The notes under the pieces: generated by a model
Told to the model about the DNA's origin: nothing
The model's input: only the letters and a program-made list of their open reading frames with translations
Database searches by the model: none
From: Hyphomicrobiales bacterium
GTDB taxonomy: Bacteria; Pseudomonadota; Alphaproteobacteria; Rhizobiales; Phreatobacteraceae
Length of the DNA stretch: 64,000 nucleotides
Direction: 5' to 3'
Assembly (NCBI GenBank): GCA_017304475.1
Contig: JAFKKV010000015.1
Coordinates: forward strand, 165,428 to 229,427
Translations under genes and position numbers: made by a program
Shown: one piece after another, positions 14,648 to 23,343 of the stretch
How the letters are laid out: every line of letters begins with the position of its first letter
How positions within the stretch are numbered: position 1 is the first letter of the stretch

Positions 14648-17007
14648 GCTTGCTCTCCGGCTTGGCCCGGTGGTTCATGGGCCCTGATCGTGGGACGCGC
14701 ACCGGTGTAGCGCTCGCACTGCACCGTCGTCACCTGGCCGCAGCAGCCTTGGGCCAGGCGCGAGGTGCCGATGTCGCGGGTCAGCACGTTCGGATTGCCG
14801 TGAACACAGAGCGGTTCGTCCGTGTCCTCGCCCTGCGGGTCGTACCAGGCCCCCGTCGGCAGATGAACCACGCCGGGCATCACGGCGTCGCTCAGCCGGG
14901 CCGCGGCGAGGCAGGCGCCACGGGCATTGAACAGCCGCACTAGGTCGCCGTCCGCGATGGCGCGCTCTGCCGCGTCGTACGGATTGATCCGCATGACCTC
15001 ACAGCCGTGCCGTTTCGCGGACTGGCTATAGGCGCCGAAATCGAGCTGGCTGTGCAGCCGGGTGGCCGGCTGGTTGGCGATCAGGGTGAGCGGCGCGGCC
15101 GCATCGGGCTGTTCGGTCGCCGGCAGCCAGGTCGGGTGGCCGGGGCAATCGTCGTAACGGAAGCCCGCAATGGTCTCGCAGACGATTTCGATGCGCCCGC
15201 TCGGCGTCGTCAGCGGGTTGGCTTTCGGGTCGGCGCGGAAGGCCCTGAGGATGCCGCCATCATCAGGGGCCGAGGGCAGGGCGATCTCGCCGGCCTGCCA
15301 GAACGTTTCGAAGGACGGCGCGGGCCAGCCCTTGTCCGCGAGCGCCTGCCGCGTCGGCTGGTAGAGATGCTCGAGCCATTGCCGCGCGGAACGGCCCTCG
15401 GTGAAGGCCTGCTCGCAGCCCATCCGCGCCGCAACGCCTGAGAAGATGGTGAAATCGTCGCGAGCCTCGCCGATCGGCTCGACCACCTGGCGCATGGCGA
15501 TCAGGCGCGGATCGGTCGCGGCGGCGCCGATATCGTCGCGCTCCAGCGTCATCGTCGCGGGCAGGACGATGTCGGCGAAACGTGCCATCGGCGTCCAGGC
15601 GGTCTCGTGGCAGACGATGGTGTCGACCTGCGAGAAGGCGCGCCGCAGCCGCGTGAGGTCCTGGTGGTGATGGAACGGGTTGCCGCCGGCCCAATAGATC
15701 AGCTTGATATCGGGATAGGTCAGGCGCTGGCCGTTATAGTCGTAGGGCTCACCGGGATTGAGCAGCATGTCGGCGATGCGGGCGACCGGGATGAAGTCGG
15801 CCACGCCGTTCCGGCCCTGCGGCATGGTCGGGATCGGCACGGCATTGACCCGCCGGCCGGTATGGCCCATGGCGCCCAGCGCGTAATTGTAGCCGCCGCC
15901 GGGCAGGCCGATCTGCCCGGTCATGGCGGAGAGCACGGCGGCCATCCAGACCGGCTGCTCGCCATATTGGGCGCGCTGCAGCGCATGCGCCACGGTGATC
16001 AGGCTGCGCCCCGCGACGAGCCTGCGCGCCAGGTCCTGGATGGTGGTTGCGGCGATGCCAGTGATCCCGGCGGCCCAAGCGGCGTCCTTGACGATGCCGT
16101 CCTCGGCGCCGGTAAGGTAGCCGGCAAAGATATCGAAGCCGACGCAGTAGCGCGCGAGGAAGGCGCGGTCATGCAGGTCTTCGGAGAGAAGCGTGTGGGC
16201 GAGGCCCAGCATCATCGCGACATCGGTGCCCGGCCGGATCGGCAGCCAGAGCGGCCTTGCCTCCTCGGGCATGTCGTCGCGTAGCGGGCTGACCGAGCAG
16301 AACAGGGTGCCCCGGGCAGCGGCGCGGGTCATCGCGTCGGGTTCGACATGGCGGGTGATGCCGCCGCTGGCGATCATCTGGTTCTTCAAGGGCATGCCGC
16401 CAAAGGCGAGCACGAGGTCGGTATGCTCGGCGATCTGCTCCCAGGTGATGTTGCGCCGGGACAAGACCTCGAACGCGCCCAGCACATGGGGCAGGATCAC
16501 CGAGGAAGCGCCGGCGCTGTAGCTGTTGACCGACCGAACATAGCCGCCGCAGGCGACATTGAAGAAGCGATGGATCTGACCCGAGGCGTGATGGAAGCGC
16601 CCAGCGCTCGCCCAGCCATAGGAGCCGCCATAGATCGCCTGGGCGCCGAACTCGGCCTTGACCCGGGTGATCTCGCCGGCGAGCCGGTCGAGCACCTCGT
16701 CCCAGCCGACGGCGACGAGATCGTCGGAGAAGTCGCGCCGCCGTGGCCCCGGGCCGCGCTCCAGCCAGCCGCGCCGGACCATGGGGCGGGTGATCCGCGC
16801 CTTGTGGCGCAGCGCATCGGTGAAATTGCCGAGGATGGGCGAGGGGGCAGGATCATCCGGGTGGGGGGTGACCGCCAGTCTCTCGCCATCCCAGCGCGCG
16901 GAGAAACTGCCCCAATGGGCGGCATGCGGAGTACCGGCTGACCGGGAACGCGGATCATCCATGCGGGGCTCGCCAAGCGTGGTCCCGATCGCGGAAGGTC
17001 GCCGCAT
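14644..17007 (-). CDS. Molybdopterin-dependent S/N-oxide reductase (biotin sulfoxide reductase / TorA-DmsA family)
   Basis: A 787-residue Mo-bisMGD enzyme of the DMSO-reductase family. It has no N-terminal Fe-S cluster motif and no signal peptide, like cytosolic BisC. The Mo ligand serine is in NSYSAGASSVILPHVLG (Ser164). The cofactor-binding segments YWAGGNPFHHHQDL, CHETAWTPMARFADIVLPAT and the C-terminal TGAWYDPQGEDTDEPLCVHG are all present. It likely reduces sulfoxides such as methionine or biotin sulfoxide, or N-oxides. It leads an operon with the class III CoA-transferase. The start at ATG 17007 has GGGA seven bases upstream; ATG 16962 (MDDPRSRSAG) is possible. A T-N11-A dyad sits 34 bases upstream. 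Confidence 0.92.
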   Translation of the reverse strand: MRRPSAIGTTLGEPRMDDPRSRSAGTPHAAHWGSFSARWDGERLAVTPHPDDPAPSPILGNFTDALRHKARITRPMVRRGWLERGPGPRRRDFSDDLVAVGWDEVLDRLAGEITRVKAEFGAQAIYGGSYGWASAGRFHHASGQIHRFFNVACGGYVRSVNSYSAGASSVILPHVLGAFEVLSRRNITWEQIAEHTDLVLAFGGMPLKNQMIASGGITRHVEPDAMTRAAARGTLFCSVSPLRDDMPEEARPLWLPIRPGTDVAMMLGLAHTLLSEDLHDRAFLARYCVGFDIFAGYLTGAEDGIVKDAAWAAGITGIAATTIQDLARRLVAGRSLITVAHALQRAQYGEQPVWMAAVLSAMTGQIGLPGGGYNYALGAMGHTGRRVNAVPIPTMPQGRNGVADFIPVARIADMLLNPGEPYDYNGQRLTYPDIKLIYWAGGNPFHHHQDLTRLRRAFSQVDTIVCHETAWTPMARFADIVLPATMTLERDDIGAAATDPRLIAMRQVVEPIGEARDDFTIFSGVAARMGCEQAFTEGRSARQWLEHLYQPTRQALADKGWPAPSFETFWQAGEIALPSAPDDGGILRAFRADPKANPLTTPSGRIEIVCETIAGFRYDDCPGHPTWLPATEQPDAAAPLTLIANQPATRLHSQLDFGAYSQSAKRHGCEVMRINPYDAAERAIADGDLVRLFNARGACLAAARLSDAVMPGVVHLPTGAWYDPQGEDTDEPLCVHGNPNVLTRDIGTSRLAQGCCGQVTTVQCERYTGARPTIRAHEPPGQAGEQA

Positions 17008-17040
17008 CGGCTGTCCCGACGGATATTGCTGATGGTCCTG

Positions 17041-17055
17041 ATATCAGTCCAATAT
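17041..17055. promoter_or_regulatory. Candidate LysR box shared with the ggt operon promoter
   Basis: ATATCAGTCCAATAT shows T-N11-A spacing with AT-rich arms, between the divergent reductase and LysR genes. Thirteen bases of it (ATATTGGACTGAT on the opposite strand) recur exactly at 18084-18096 in front of the gamma-glutamyltransferase operon. A degenerate half copy (GATATTGCTGAT) lies just left, at 17022-17033. Confidence 0.6.
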
Positions 17056-17098
17056 GCGGCCATCCTGTTTTCAAGAACTGCTGCTTATGAGAGGCTTC

Positions 17099-18061
17099 AT
17101 GGCCCCCGGTCGCCGTCCGACCAGCGCCACGCTGGAACTGCGCCATCTCCGCTATTTCCTCGCCACCGCTGAGGAGCTCAATTACGGCCGTGCCGCCGAG
17201 CGCCTGAAGATCGCCCAGCCGGGCCTCAGCCAGCAGATCATGAATCTGGAGGAGATCGTCGGCACGCCGCTGTTCGACCGGACCAGGCGCTCGGTCAAGC
17301 TGACGCTCGCCGGCGAGCTGTTCGCGGCGGAAGCGCGCAAGGCGGTCACCCAGGCCGATACGGCGCTGCTGGTCGCAAGGCGCGCCGGGCGCGGCGAACT
17401 CGGGCGCATCGCCATCGGTTATGTCGGGTCCGCGGCCTATACCGGCGCGCTGACGACGCTGGTCGGCGAGTTCCGCTCGGCCTATCCGGAGGTCGACCTG
17501 CAGATCTCGGAAATGGAAATGCAGCAGCAGCTCGACCAGCTCGACCAGGGCCGGCTCGACATCGGCTTCATTCGCCCGCCGGTGCCTTTGCCGACCGGCA
17601 TTGCCAGCATTCCCATCCTGTTCGAGGAGATCATGCTCGCTCTGCCCGAGAGCCATCCGCTGGCGGCCCACGACCCCGTGCCGCTTGCCGAGCTCAACGG
17701 CGACATCTTCATCACGCCGCGCCATCCGCCCGAGGTGAGCTTCCACAAACATACCAGCACGGCCTGCCGGGCGGCCGGGTTCTTCCCGCGCCTCGGTCCC
17801 CAGGGGCGCGATTTCGTGACGATCGCCAGCATGGTGGCAGTCGGTCTCGGCGTCGCGCTGGTGCCGCAGTCGCTGCGCTGCATCCAGGTTCCGGGCCTCA
17901 GCTACAGGAGCATCGGCGGCGATCCGGTCCTGGCGGAGCTCGCGGTCGCCTATCGGCGCAACGAGCCCTCGCCGGTGGCGCGCGCCTTCGCCGCCCATGC
18001 CCGCCGCTCGGCGAGGCTCGAACGGAAATCGCGGGTTTCGGACTCCATTGAGAAGTCATGA
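17099..18061 (+). CDS. LysR family transcriptional regulator
   Basis: Regulator of 320 aa. The HTH spans LELRHLRYFLATAEELNYGR and AAERLKIAQPGLSQQIMNLE, the BenM/CatM-type pattern, followed by an effector domain (RIAIGYVGSAAYTGALTTLV). I chose ATG 17099 because AGAGG lies four bases upstream; ATGs at 17087 and 17054 are in frame, but the latter would almost overlap the operator. It is divergent from the reductase/CoA-transferase operon and precedes the ggt/ABC operon on the same strand. The shared 13-mer on both sides suggests it controls both. Confidence 0.9.
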   Translation: MAPGRRPTSATLELRHLRYFLATAEELNYGRAAERLKIAQPGLSQQIMNLEEIVGTPLFDRTRRSVKLTLAGELFAAEARKAVTQADTALLVARRAGRGELGRIAIGYVGSAAYTGALTTLVGEFRSAYPEVDLQISEMEMQQQLDQLDQGRLDIGFIRPPVPLPTGIASIPILFEEIMLALPESHPLAAHDPVPLAELNGDIFITPRHPPEVSFHKHTSTACRAAGFFPRLGPQGRDFVTIASMVAVGLGVALVPQSLRCIQVPGLSYRSIGGDPVLAELAVAYRRNEPSPVARAFAAHARRSARLERKSRVSDSIEKS

Positions 18062-18077
18062 TTATCAAAAATCATGA
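18056..18077. terminator. Palindrome overlapping the LysR stop codon
   Basis: Perfect 8-bp inverted repeat TCATGATT / AATCATGA with a 6-base loop. The LysR stop TGA (18059-18061) is inside the left arm. It could be a terminator or, because the shared LysR box follows seven bases later, part of the ggt promoter's operator. Confidence 0.4.
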
Positions 18078-18083
18078 AAGCGC

Positions 18084-18096
18084 ATATTGGACTGAT
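18084..18096 (+). promoter_or_regulatory. Second copy of the LysR-box 13-mer, upstream of ggt
   Basis: ATATTGGACTGAT, identical over 13 bases to the complement of 17043-17055. It lies 50 bases before the gamma-glutamyltransferase start, a usual place for an activator site. Confidence 0.55.
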
Positions 18097-18146
18097 TTGA
18101 TGAACTGCGCCGATACTTCCTGATCTCAGCGATCAGGCGGGCGGCG

Positions 18147-19841
18147 ATGGATTGGCGCGACCGGGCGGGAAGCCCCTTCACTTGCGAGAAGACGGCGGTC
18201 AGCGCCAGCAGGGGCATGGCGGTGACCAATCACCCGCTGGCCTCGGCCGCGGCGGTCGAGATCATGGCGGTGGGCGGCAATGCCGTCGACGCTTCGGTCG
18301 CGGCGCTGTTCACGCTCACCGTGGTCGAGCCGATGATGGTCGGCATCCTCGGCGGCGGCGTGGCGCTGATCCGGCTCGCCGACGGGCGCGAGATCGCGCT
18401 CGACGGGCTCTCCACCGCGCCCGCGGCGGCCCGTCCAGACAGCTTCACGCCGATTTCGGACGTCTGGCCCGACTATATGGAGACCAAGGGCCGCGCCAAC
18501 CGGGTCGGCCCGAAAGCCGTGGCCGTGCCCGGCACGCTGAAAGCCTGGTGCGAGGCGGCCGAGCGCTATGGCCGCCTGCCGCTCCGCGACCTCATGGAGC
18601 CGGCGATCCGCCATGCCGAACGCGGCTTCCGCCTGTCGCCCTATCTCGCCACCTGTATCACGGAAATCGCGCCGGATCTGGCGCTCGACCCGGCGATCGC
18701 CGCCGTTTTCCTGCCTGAGGGCCGGCCGCTCGCCGCCGGCGATCTGCTGGTTCAGGCCGATTACGCGGCGACGCTGAGGCAGATCGCCGAGCACGGGCCG
18801 GACATTGTCTATGGCGGTGCGCTCGGACGCCGCATCGCCGAGCATCTTGAAAAGGCGGGCTCGTTCCTGCGGCTCGAAGACCTCGTCGCCTATCGCACGA
18901 TCGAGCGCGAGCCGGTGCGTGGCCTTTATCGCGGCGTTGAAGTGGTCGGGCCGCCGCCGCCCTGTTCCGGCGGCGTCCATACGCTGCAGATCCTCAACCT
19001 GCTCGAAGCCTATGACATCGGCCAGCTCGGCTTCGGCACGCCCGAAACGCTGCACCTGGTCCTGGAGGCGCTGAAGATCGCCGCCGCCGACCGGCGCGCC
19101 GTGACCGCCGATCCCGCTTTCGTCGACGTGCCCGTCGCGCGCCTGATCTCCAAGGACTATGCGGCGCTGCGCCGGCCGGAAATCGATCCAGGCCAGGCAG
19201 GGGCCTTCGAGGCGAAGATCCTGTCGAACGAATCCGCCAACACCACCCACGTCACCATTGCCGATGACGAGGGCAATATCGTCACCTCGACGCAGACGAT
19301 CAACAGCCTGTTCGGCGCGCGCATCATGATCCCCGGAACCGGGATCATCCCCAACAACTACATGTATCTGTTCGATCCGCATCCCGGCAACGCGCTGTCG
19401 CTTCAGCCGGGCAAGCGCATCACCAGCGGCATCACCGCGCTGATCGGCAAGCGCGAGGGGCGTCCGGTCTTCGCGCTCGGTCTGCCCGGTGCCCATCGCA
19501 TCCCGGCATGCGCCATGCAGGCGGTCCTGAATTTCGTCGACCATGGCATGAACGTGCAGGAGGCCGTCGAGGCGCCGCGCGTCTTCACCTGGGGCCAGGA
19601 GGCGGAAGTCGAGCTCGGCATGGCCGAAGCGGTGCGCCCCACGCTCGCCGGCCTCGGCCATCGGGTCGCCCCGGTCGATCATGTCGCGGGCGGCATGTGC
19701 GCCATCACCTTCGCCGAGGACGGCGTCATGACCGGAGCTGCCTGCTGGCGTGCCGACGGCGTGGCCATGGGGGTCGGCGGTGGCGCCGCGCGCGCCGGCA
19801 CGTCCTTCTGGCCCGATCCGCGGCGCGGCCGCAGCTACTGA
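18147..19841 (+). CDS. ggt: Gamma-glutamyltransferase family protein
   Basis: A 564-residue N-terminal-nucleophile hydrolase that splits or transfers gamma-glutamyl groups from glutathione-like compounds. It normally self-cleaves into two chains before its catalytic threonine. That site is visible as SANTTHVTIAD, with Thr366 the predicted nucleophile, followed by STQTINSLFGARIMIPGTGI. The large-subunit start has MAVTNHPLASAAAVEIMAVG GNAVDA, and PPPPCSGGVHTLQIL is also typical. No signal peptide is visible, so it seems cytosolic, unlike E. coli Ggt. It is first in an operon with a complete peptide ABC transporter, so the imported ligand is probably a gamma-glutamyl compound or glutathione-like peptide. 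Confidence 0.9.
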   Translation: MDWRDRAGSPFTCEKTAVSASRGMAVTNHPLASAAAVEIMAVGGNAVDASVAALFTLTVVEPMMVGILGGGVALIRLADGREIALDGLSTAPAAARPDSFTPISDVWPDYMETKGRANRVGPKAVAVPGTLKAWCEAAERYGRLPLRDLMEPAIRHAERGFRLSPYLATCITEIAPDLALDPAIAAVFLPEGRPLAAGDLLVQADYAATLRQIAEHGPDIVYGGALGRRIAEHLEKAGSFLRLEDLVAYRTIEREPVRGLYRGVEVVGPPPPCSGGVHTLQILNLLEAYDIGQLGFGTPETLHLVLEALKIAAADRRAVTADPAFVDVPVARLISKDYAALRRPEIDPGQAGAFEAKILSNESANTTHVTIADDEGNIVTSTQTINSLFGARIMIPGTGIIPNNYMYLFDPHPGNALSLQPGKRITSGITALIGKREGRPVFALGLPGAHRIPACAMQAVLNFVDHGMNVQEAVEAPRVFTWGQEAEVELGMAEAVRPTLAGLGHRVAPVDHVAGGMCAITFAEDGVMTGAACWRADGVAMGVGGGAARAGTSFWPDPRRGRSY

Positions 19842-19916
19842 ACGACAACAACGCGCAAGCCGGCGAAGTCCGCCGGCGCATCAGCGCGGCAAGCCAAACA
19901 AAAAGGGGAACGGAAC

Positions 19917-21494
19917 ATGCTGATCAACCGACGCGAAGCCCTGGCCCTCTCGGCCGGCGCCCTCCTGGCCACGACGAGCGGCGCGGGCGCCCAGGCGAAA
20001 AAGACGCTGCGCTTAGCGCCCCATGCGGCACTGCGCGTGCTCGATCCCGTGGTGACCAACGCCTATATCACCCGCAACCACGCCTATATGGTCTACGACA
20101 CGCTGTTTTCGGTCGATTCCCTCTACCGGCCGCAGCCGCAAATGGTGAAGGACTGGACGGTCAGCGACGACAAGCTGACCTATATTTTCACTTTGCGCGA
20201 AGGCCTGGCCTTCCATGACGGCCAGCCGGTGACCGCCGAGGACTGCGTCGCCTCGATCGCCCGCTGGGTGAAGAAGGACGTGATCGGCCTGCGTCTCGCG
20301 GCGGTGACGGCGGGGATGACCGCGGTCGATGCGAAAACCTTCCGGATCAGCCTGAAGGAGCCCTTCGGCCCCATGCTCGAGGGTTTTTCCCGGCCGAGCT
20401 CGATCCCGCTCTTCGTCATGCCCAAGCGCATCGCCGATCTCGCGCCGGACAAGGTGCTGGAAGAGGTCGTCGGCTCCGGCCCGTTCAAGTTCGTCGCGTC
20501 CGAGTTCCGACCGGGGGTGAGCTGGGCCTATGAGCGCAACGACAAATATGTGCCGCGCGACGAGCCGGCTGACGGTCTCGCCGGTGGCAAGCAGGTCAAG
20601 GTCGACCGCGTGGAGGTGATCTGGTTCCCGAGCAAGCAGACCGCCATCAATGCGCTCGCCAAGGGCGAGATCGACCTGCTTGAGAACATGAATGCCGACC
20701 AGCGCTCGATGTTGCAGGGCAACCGCGACGTGGTGGTCCGCCGCCGGCCCGGGCCGAATGCCTCGACCATTCGCTTCAACTGGGCGCAGCCGCCCTTCGA
20801 CCAGGTCAAGATCCGCCGCGCCGTGCAGGCGGTCATCACCCAGCAGGATTATATGGACGCCACGATCGGCGACCCGGAATCCTACCAGATCTGTCCGGCC
20901 TTTTTCGGCTGCGGCACGCCGCTGGAAACCGCCGTCGGCTTTCCCGATACCGGCAAGCCGGATGTCGCCAAGGCCAAGGCCCTGCTCAAGGAGGCCGGCT
21001 ACAAGGGCGAGAAGATCGTCATCATCACGCCCGGCGACGTCGCCTCCTTCGCGCCGCTGGCGCCGCTGACCCAGCAATATCTCCGCCAGATCGGCATGGA
21101 CTCCGAGATCCAGACCATGGAATGGAGCGCCTTCCTGACCAGGCGCGCCCGGCCCGTGCCGGTCTCGGAAGGCGGCTGGAACCTGGCCCATGCCGTGTTC
21201 GACCGCATCGACCTGATCTCGCCGCTCGGCAACCTCAATTTCGATGCGCGCGGCAAGGTCGCCTATACCGGTTTCGTCGACGACCCCGAGACCGAGGCGC
21301 TGAAGGGCCGCTACCAGCGCGAGGTCGACCCGGCAAAGCAGAAGGCGATCGTCGAGGAGATGCAGAAGCGCGCCTATGAGCTGGTCTTCTACATCCCGCT
21401 CGGCACCTATTTCGACTACGAGACCTATCGCGCCAATGTCTCCGGCTATGTCCAGTCGCCCGTCATGGTCGTCTGGGGCGTCGACAAGCGCTAG
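19917..21494 (+). CDS. ABC transporter substrate-binding protein, family 5
   Basis: Periplasmic peptide-type binding protein, 525 aa. The N-terminus LINRREALALSAGALLATTS has paired arginines and a hydrophobic core (Tat or Sec), with cleavage likely after AGAQA. Family landmarks are YMVYDTLFSVDSLYRPQPQM near the start, FTLREGLAFHDGQPVTAEDC and KIRRAVQAVITQQDYMDA. AGGGGAACGGA precedes ATG 19917. It is the second gene of the ggt operon and supplies the two permeases and fused ATPase that follow. Sequence resemblance is to binding proteins of dipeptide or glutathione systems; the ligand is inferred only from the neighbouring Ggt. Confidence 0.93.
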   Translation: MLINRREALALSAGALLATTSGAGAQAKKTLRLAPHAALRVLDPVVTNAYITRNHAYMVYDTLFSVDSLYRPQPQMVKDWTVSDDKLTYIFTLREGLAFHDGQPVTAEDCVASIARWVKKDVIGLRLAAVTAGMTAVDAKTFRISLKEPFGPMLEGFSRPSSIPLFVMPKRIADLAPDKVLEEVVGSGPFKFVASEFRPGVSWAYERNDKYVPRDEPADGLAGGKQVKVDRVEVIWFPSKQTAINALAKGEIDLLENMNADQRSMLQGNRDVVVRRRPGPNASTIRFNWAQPPFDQVKIRRAVQAVITQQDYMDATIGDPESYQICPAFFGCGTPLETAVGFPDTGKPDVAKAKALLKEAGYKGEKIVIITPGDVASFAPLAPLTQQYLRQIGMDSEIQTMEWSAFLTRRARPVPVSEGGWNLAHAVFDRIDLISPLGNLNFDARGKVAYTGFVDDPETEALKGRYQREVDPAKQKAIVEEMQKRAYELVFYIPLGTYFDYETYRANVSGYVQSPVMVVWGVDKR

Positions 21495-21506
21495 GCCCCG
21501 GTTCCG

Positions 21507-22448
21507 ATGCTGAGGCTCATCGCCCTGCGCGTCGCCATGGCCGTTCCGGTCATGCTCGTCGTCGCGACCATCGTCTTCCTGCTGTTGAGGCTCAGCCCCG
21601 GCGATCCCGCCATGGTGCTCGCCGGCGACAATGCGACGCCGGAGGCCCTGGCGCGGATCCGCGCGGAAATGGGGCTCGATCGGCCCTTGCTGCTGCAATA
21701 TCTCGGCTGGCTCGCCGAGATAGCGCAAGGGCGGTTCGGCACCTCCATCCTCTCCAAGGTGCCGGTCCTGGCGCTGATCCATGACCGGCTGGAGCCGACT
21801 TTGGTGCTCGCCCTGACGGCGATCGTCATCACCGTGCTGGTGGCGGTGCCGCTCGGTGCCATCGCCGCCTTCCGGCACAACAGCTGGGTCGACCGGGGCA
21901 TCATGATGCTCTCGGTGGTCGGCTTCTCCGTGCCGGCCTTCGTCATCGGCTACCTCCTGATCCTGTTCCTGGCCGTGAAGGTCGATCTCTTCCCGGTGCA
22001 GGGCTATGTCAGCCCCTTCGTCGATCCCCTGGCGGCGCTGCGCCATCTCGCCTTGCCGTCGCTGACCCTGGCGCTGGTCTTCATGGCGCTGATCGCGCGG
22101 GTCACCCGCTCCAGCGTGCTCGAAGTGCTGGGCGAGGATTTCATCCGCACCGCGCGGGCCAAGGGCAATGTCGAAAGCCGCGTGCTCTGGCGCCACGCGC
22201 TGCCCAATGCGGCGGTGCCGGTCATCACCGTCGTCGGTCTCGGCATCGCGCTCCTGATCAGCGGCGTCGTGGTGACCGAGAGCGTGTTCAACCTGCCCGG
22301 CGTCGGGCGGCTGACCATCGATGCCATCCTGGCGCGCGACTATCCGGTCGTGCAGGGGCTGATGCTGTTCTTCGCGCTGATCTATGTCGGCGTGAACCTC
22401 CTGATCGACATCGCCTATGTGATCGTCGATCCGCGCATTCGCTACTGA
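21507..22448 (+). CDS. ABC transporter permease, DppB/OppB type
   Basis: A 313-residue inner-membrane permease with six predicted helices. It opens with the typical MLRLIALRVAMAVPVMLVVA and RLSPGDPAMVLAGDNATPEA segments. The cytoplasmic EAA loop, which contacts the ATPase, is RTARAKGNVESRVLWRHALP. It starts 12 bases after the binding-protein stop and pairs with the next gene as a heterodimeric channel. Confidence 0.95.
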   Translation: MLRLIALRVAMAVPVMLVVATIVFLLLRLSPGDPAMVLAGDNATPEALARIRAEMGLDRPLLLQYLGWLAEIAQGRFGTSILSKVPVLALIHDRLEPTLVLALTAIVITVLVAVPLGAIAAFRHNSWVDRGIMMLSVVGFSVPAFVIGYLLILFLAVKVDLFPVQGYVSPFVDPLAALRHLALPSLTLALVFMALIARVTRSSVLEVLGEDFIRTARAKGNVESRVLWRHALPNAAVPVITVVGLGIALLISGVVVTESVFNLPGVGRLTIDAILARDYPVVQGLMLFFALIYVGVNLLIDIAYVIVDPRIRY

Positions 22449-22461
22449 GGAGGGCGGGGCC

Positions 22462-23343
22462 ATGTCGATATCGGGACAGACCTCGGCGCCTCCGCGGCGC
22501 AACGCGCTCCTGGAGGCGCTCACATCCAACCGTGTCGTGCTGCTCAGCGCCCTGTTGCTCGCGGCGATCGTGCTCTCGGCGATTTTCGCCGGGGCGCTCA
22601 CCGGCACCGATCCCTTGCTGATCCGCCCGAGGATGCGGCTGCGGCCGCCGGATGGTAGCTTCTGGTTCGGCACCGACGCGCTCGGCCGCGACGTCTTCGC
22701 GCTGGTCCTGCATGGCGGCAAGCTCTCCCTCCTGGTCGGGCTGTTCGCGGCCTTTGCCGGAGCGGTGATCGGCACGGCGATTGGCCTCGTCACCGGCTAT
22801 GTCCGCTGGCTCGATCCCGTGGTCATGCGGGTGATGGACGGCATGATGGCCATTCCCGGCATTCTCTTCGCGGTGGCTCTGGTCTCGCTCGTCGGGCCGA
22901 GCCTCGTCTCGATCGTCGCGGCCATTACCTTTTCCGAGATCCCGCGCGTCACGAGGCTGGTGCGCAGCGTCGTCCTGAGCGTGCGCGAGGAAACCTATGT
23001 GCGGGCGGCCGAGGGGCTCGGCATTCCCTCCGCGCTCGTCCTCACGCGCCACATCCTGCCGAGCTGCATCGCGCCGCTGATCGTCCAGACCACCTATATG
23101 TTCGCCGCAGCCATCCTCTCCGAGGCCGTGCTCGGCTTTCTCGGCGTCGGCTTTCCGCCGGACATTCCGAGCTGGGGCAATGTGCTGGCCGAAGGCCGCG
23201 CGGTGTTCCAGCGCGCGCCCTGGACCATCATCGCGCCCGGGCTCTTCCTCGCTATGACCGTGATGGCCGTGAACCTGCTCGGCGACGGCCTGCGCGACCG
23301 GCTCGATCCCCGTCTCTCGCGCGCCGCCAGGGTCTCGTCATGA
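22462..23343 (+). CDS. ABC transporter permease, DppC/OppC type
   Basis: A 293-residue permease. A soluble N-terminus is followed by a first helix ([20 protein letters not shown]), then the [20 protein letters not shown] motif diagnostic of DppC-type subunits, and the EAA loop [24 protein letters not shown] precedes ATG 22462. Its stop overlaps the ATPase start by four bases (ATGA), so the subunits are translationally coupled. Confidence 0.95.
   Translation: MSISGQTSAPPRRNALLEALTSNRVVLLSALLLAAIVLSAIFAGALTGTDPLLIRPRMRLRPPDGSFWFGTDALGRDVFALVLHGGKLSLLVGLFAAFAGAVIGTAIGLVTGYVRWLDPVVMRVMDGMMAIPGILFAVALVSLVGPSLVSIVAAITFSEIPRVTRLVRSVVLSVREETYVRAAEGLGIPSALVLTRHILPSCIAPLIVQTTYMFAAAILSEAVLGFLGVGFPPDIPSWGNVLAEGRAVFQRAPWTIIAPGLFLAMTVMAVNLLGDGLRDRLDPRLSRAARVSS

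Noticed and set aside
20013..22793. A 926-codon open frame on the minus strand, antisense to the binding-protein and permease genes
   Set aside because: The translation is arginine/histidine/aspartate-rich low-complexity sequence with no family features. The opposite strand encodes clear ABC transporter subunits. GC-rich DNA commonly leaves such antisense frames open.
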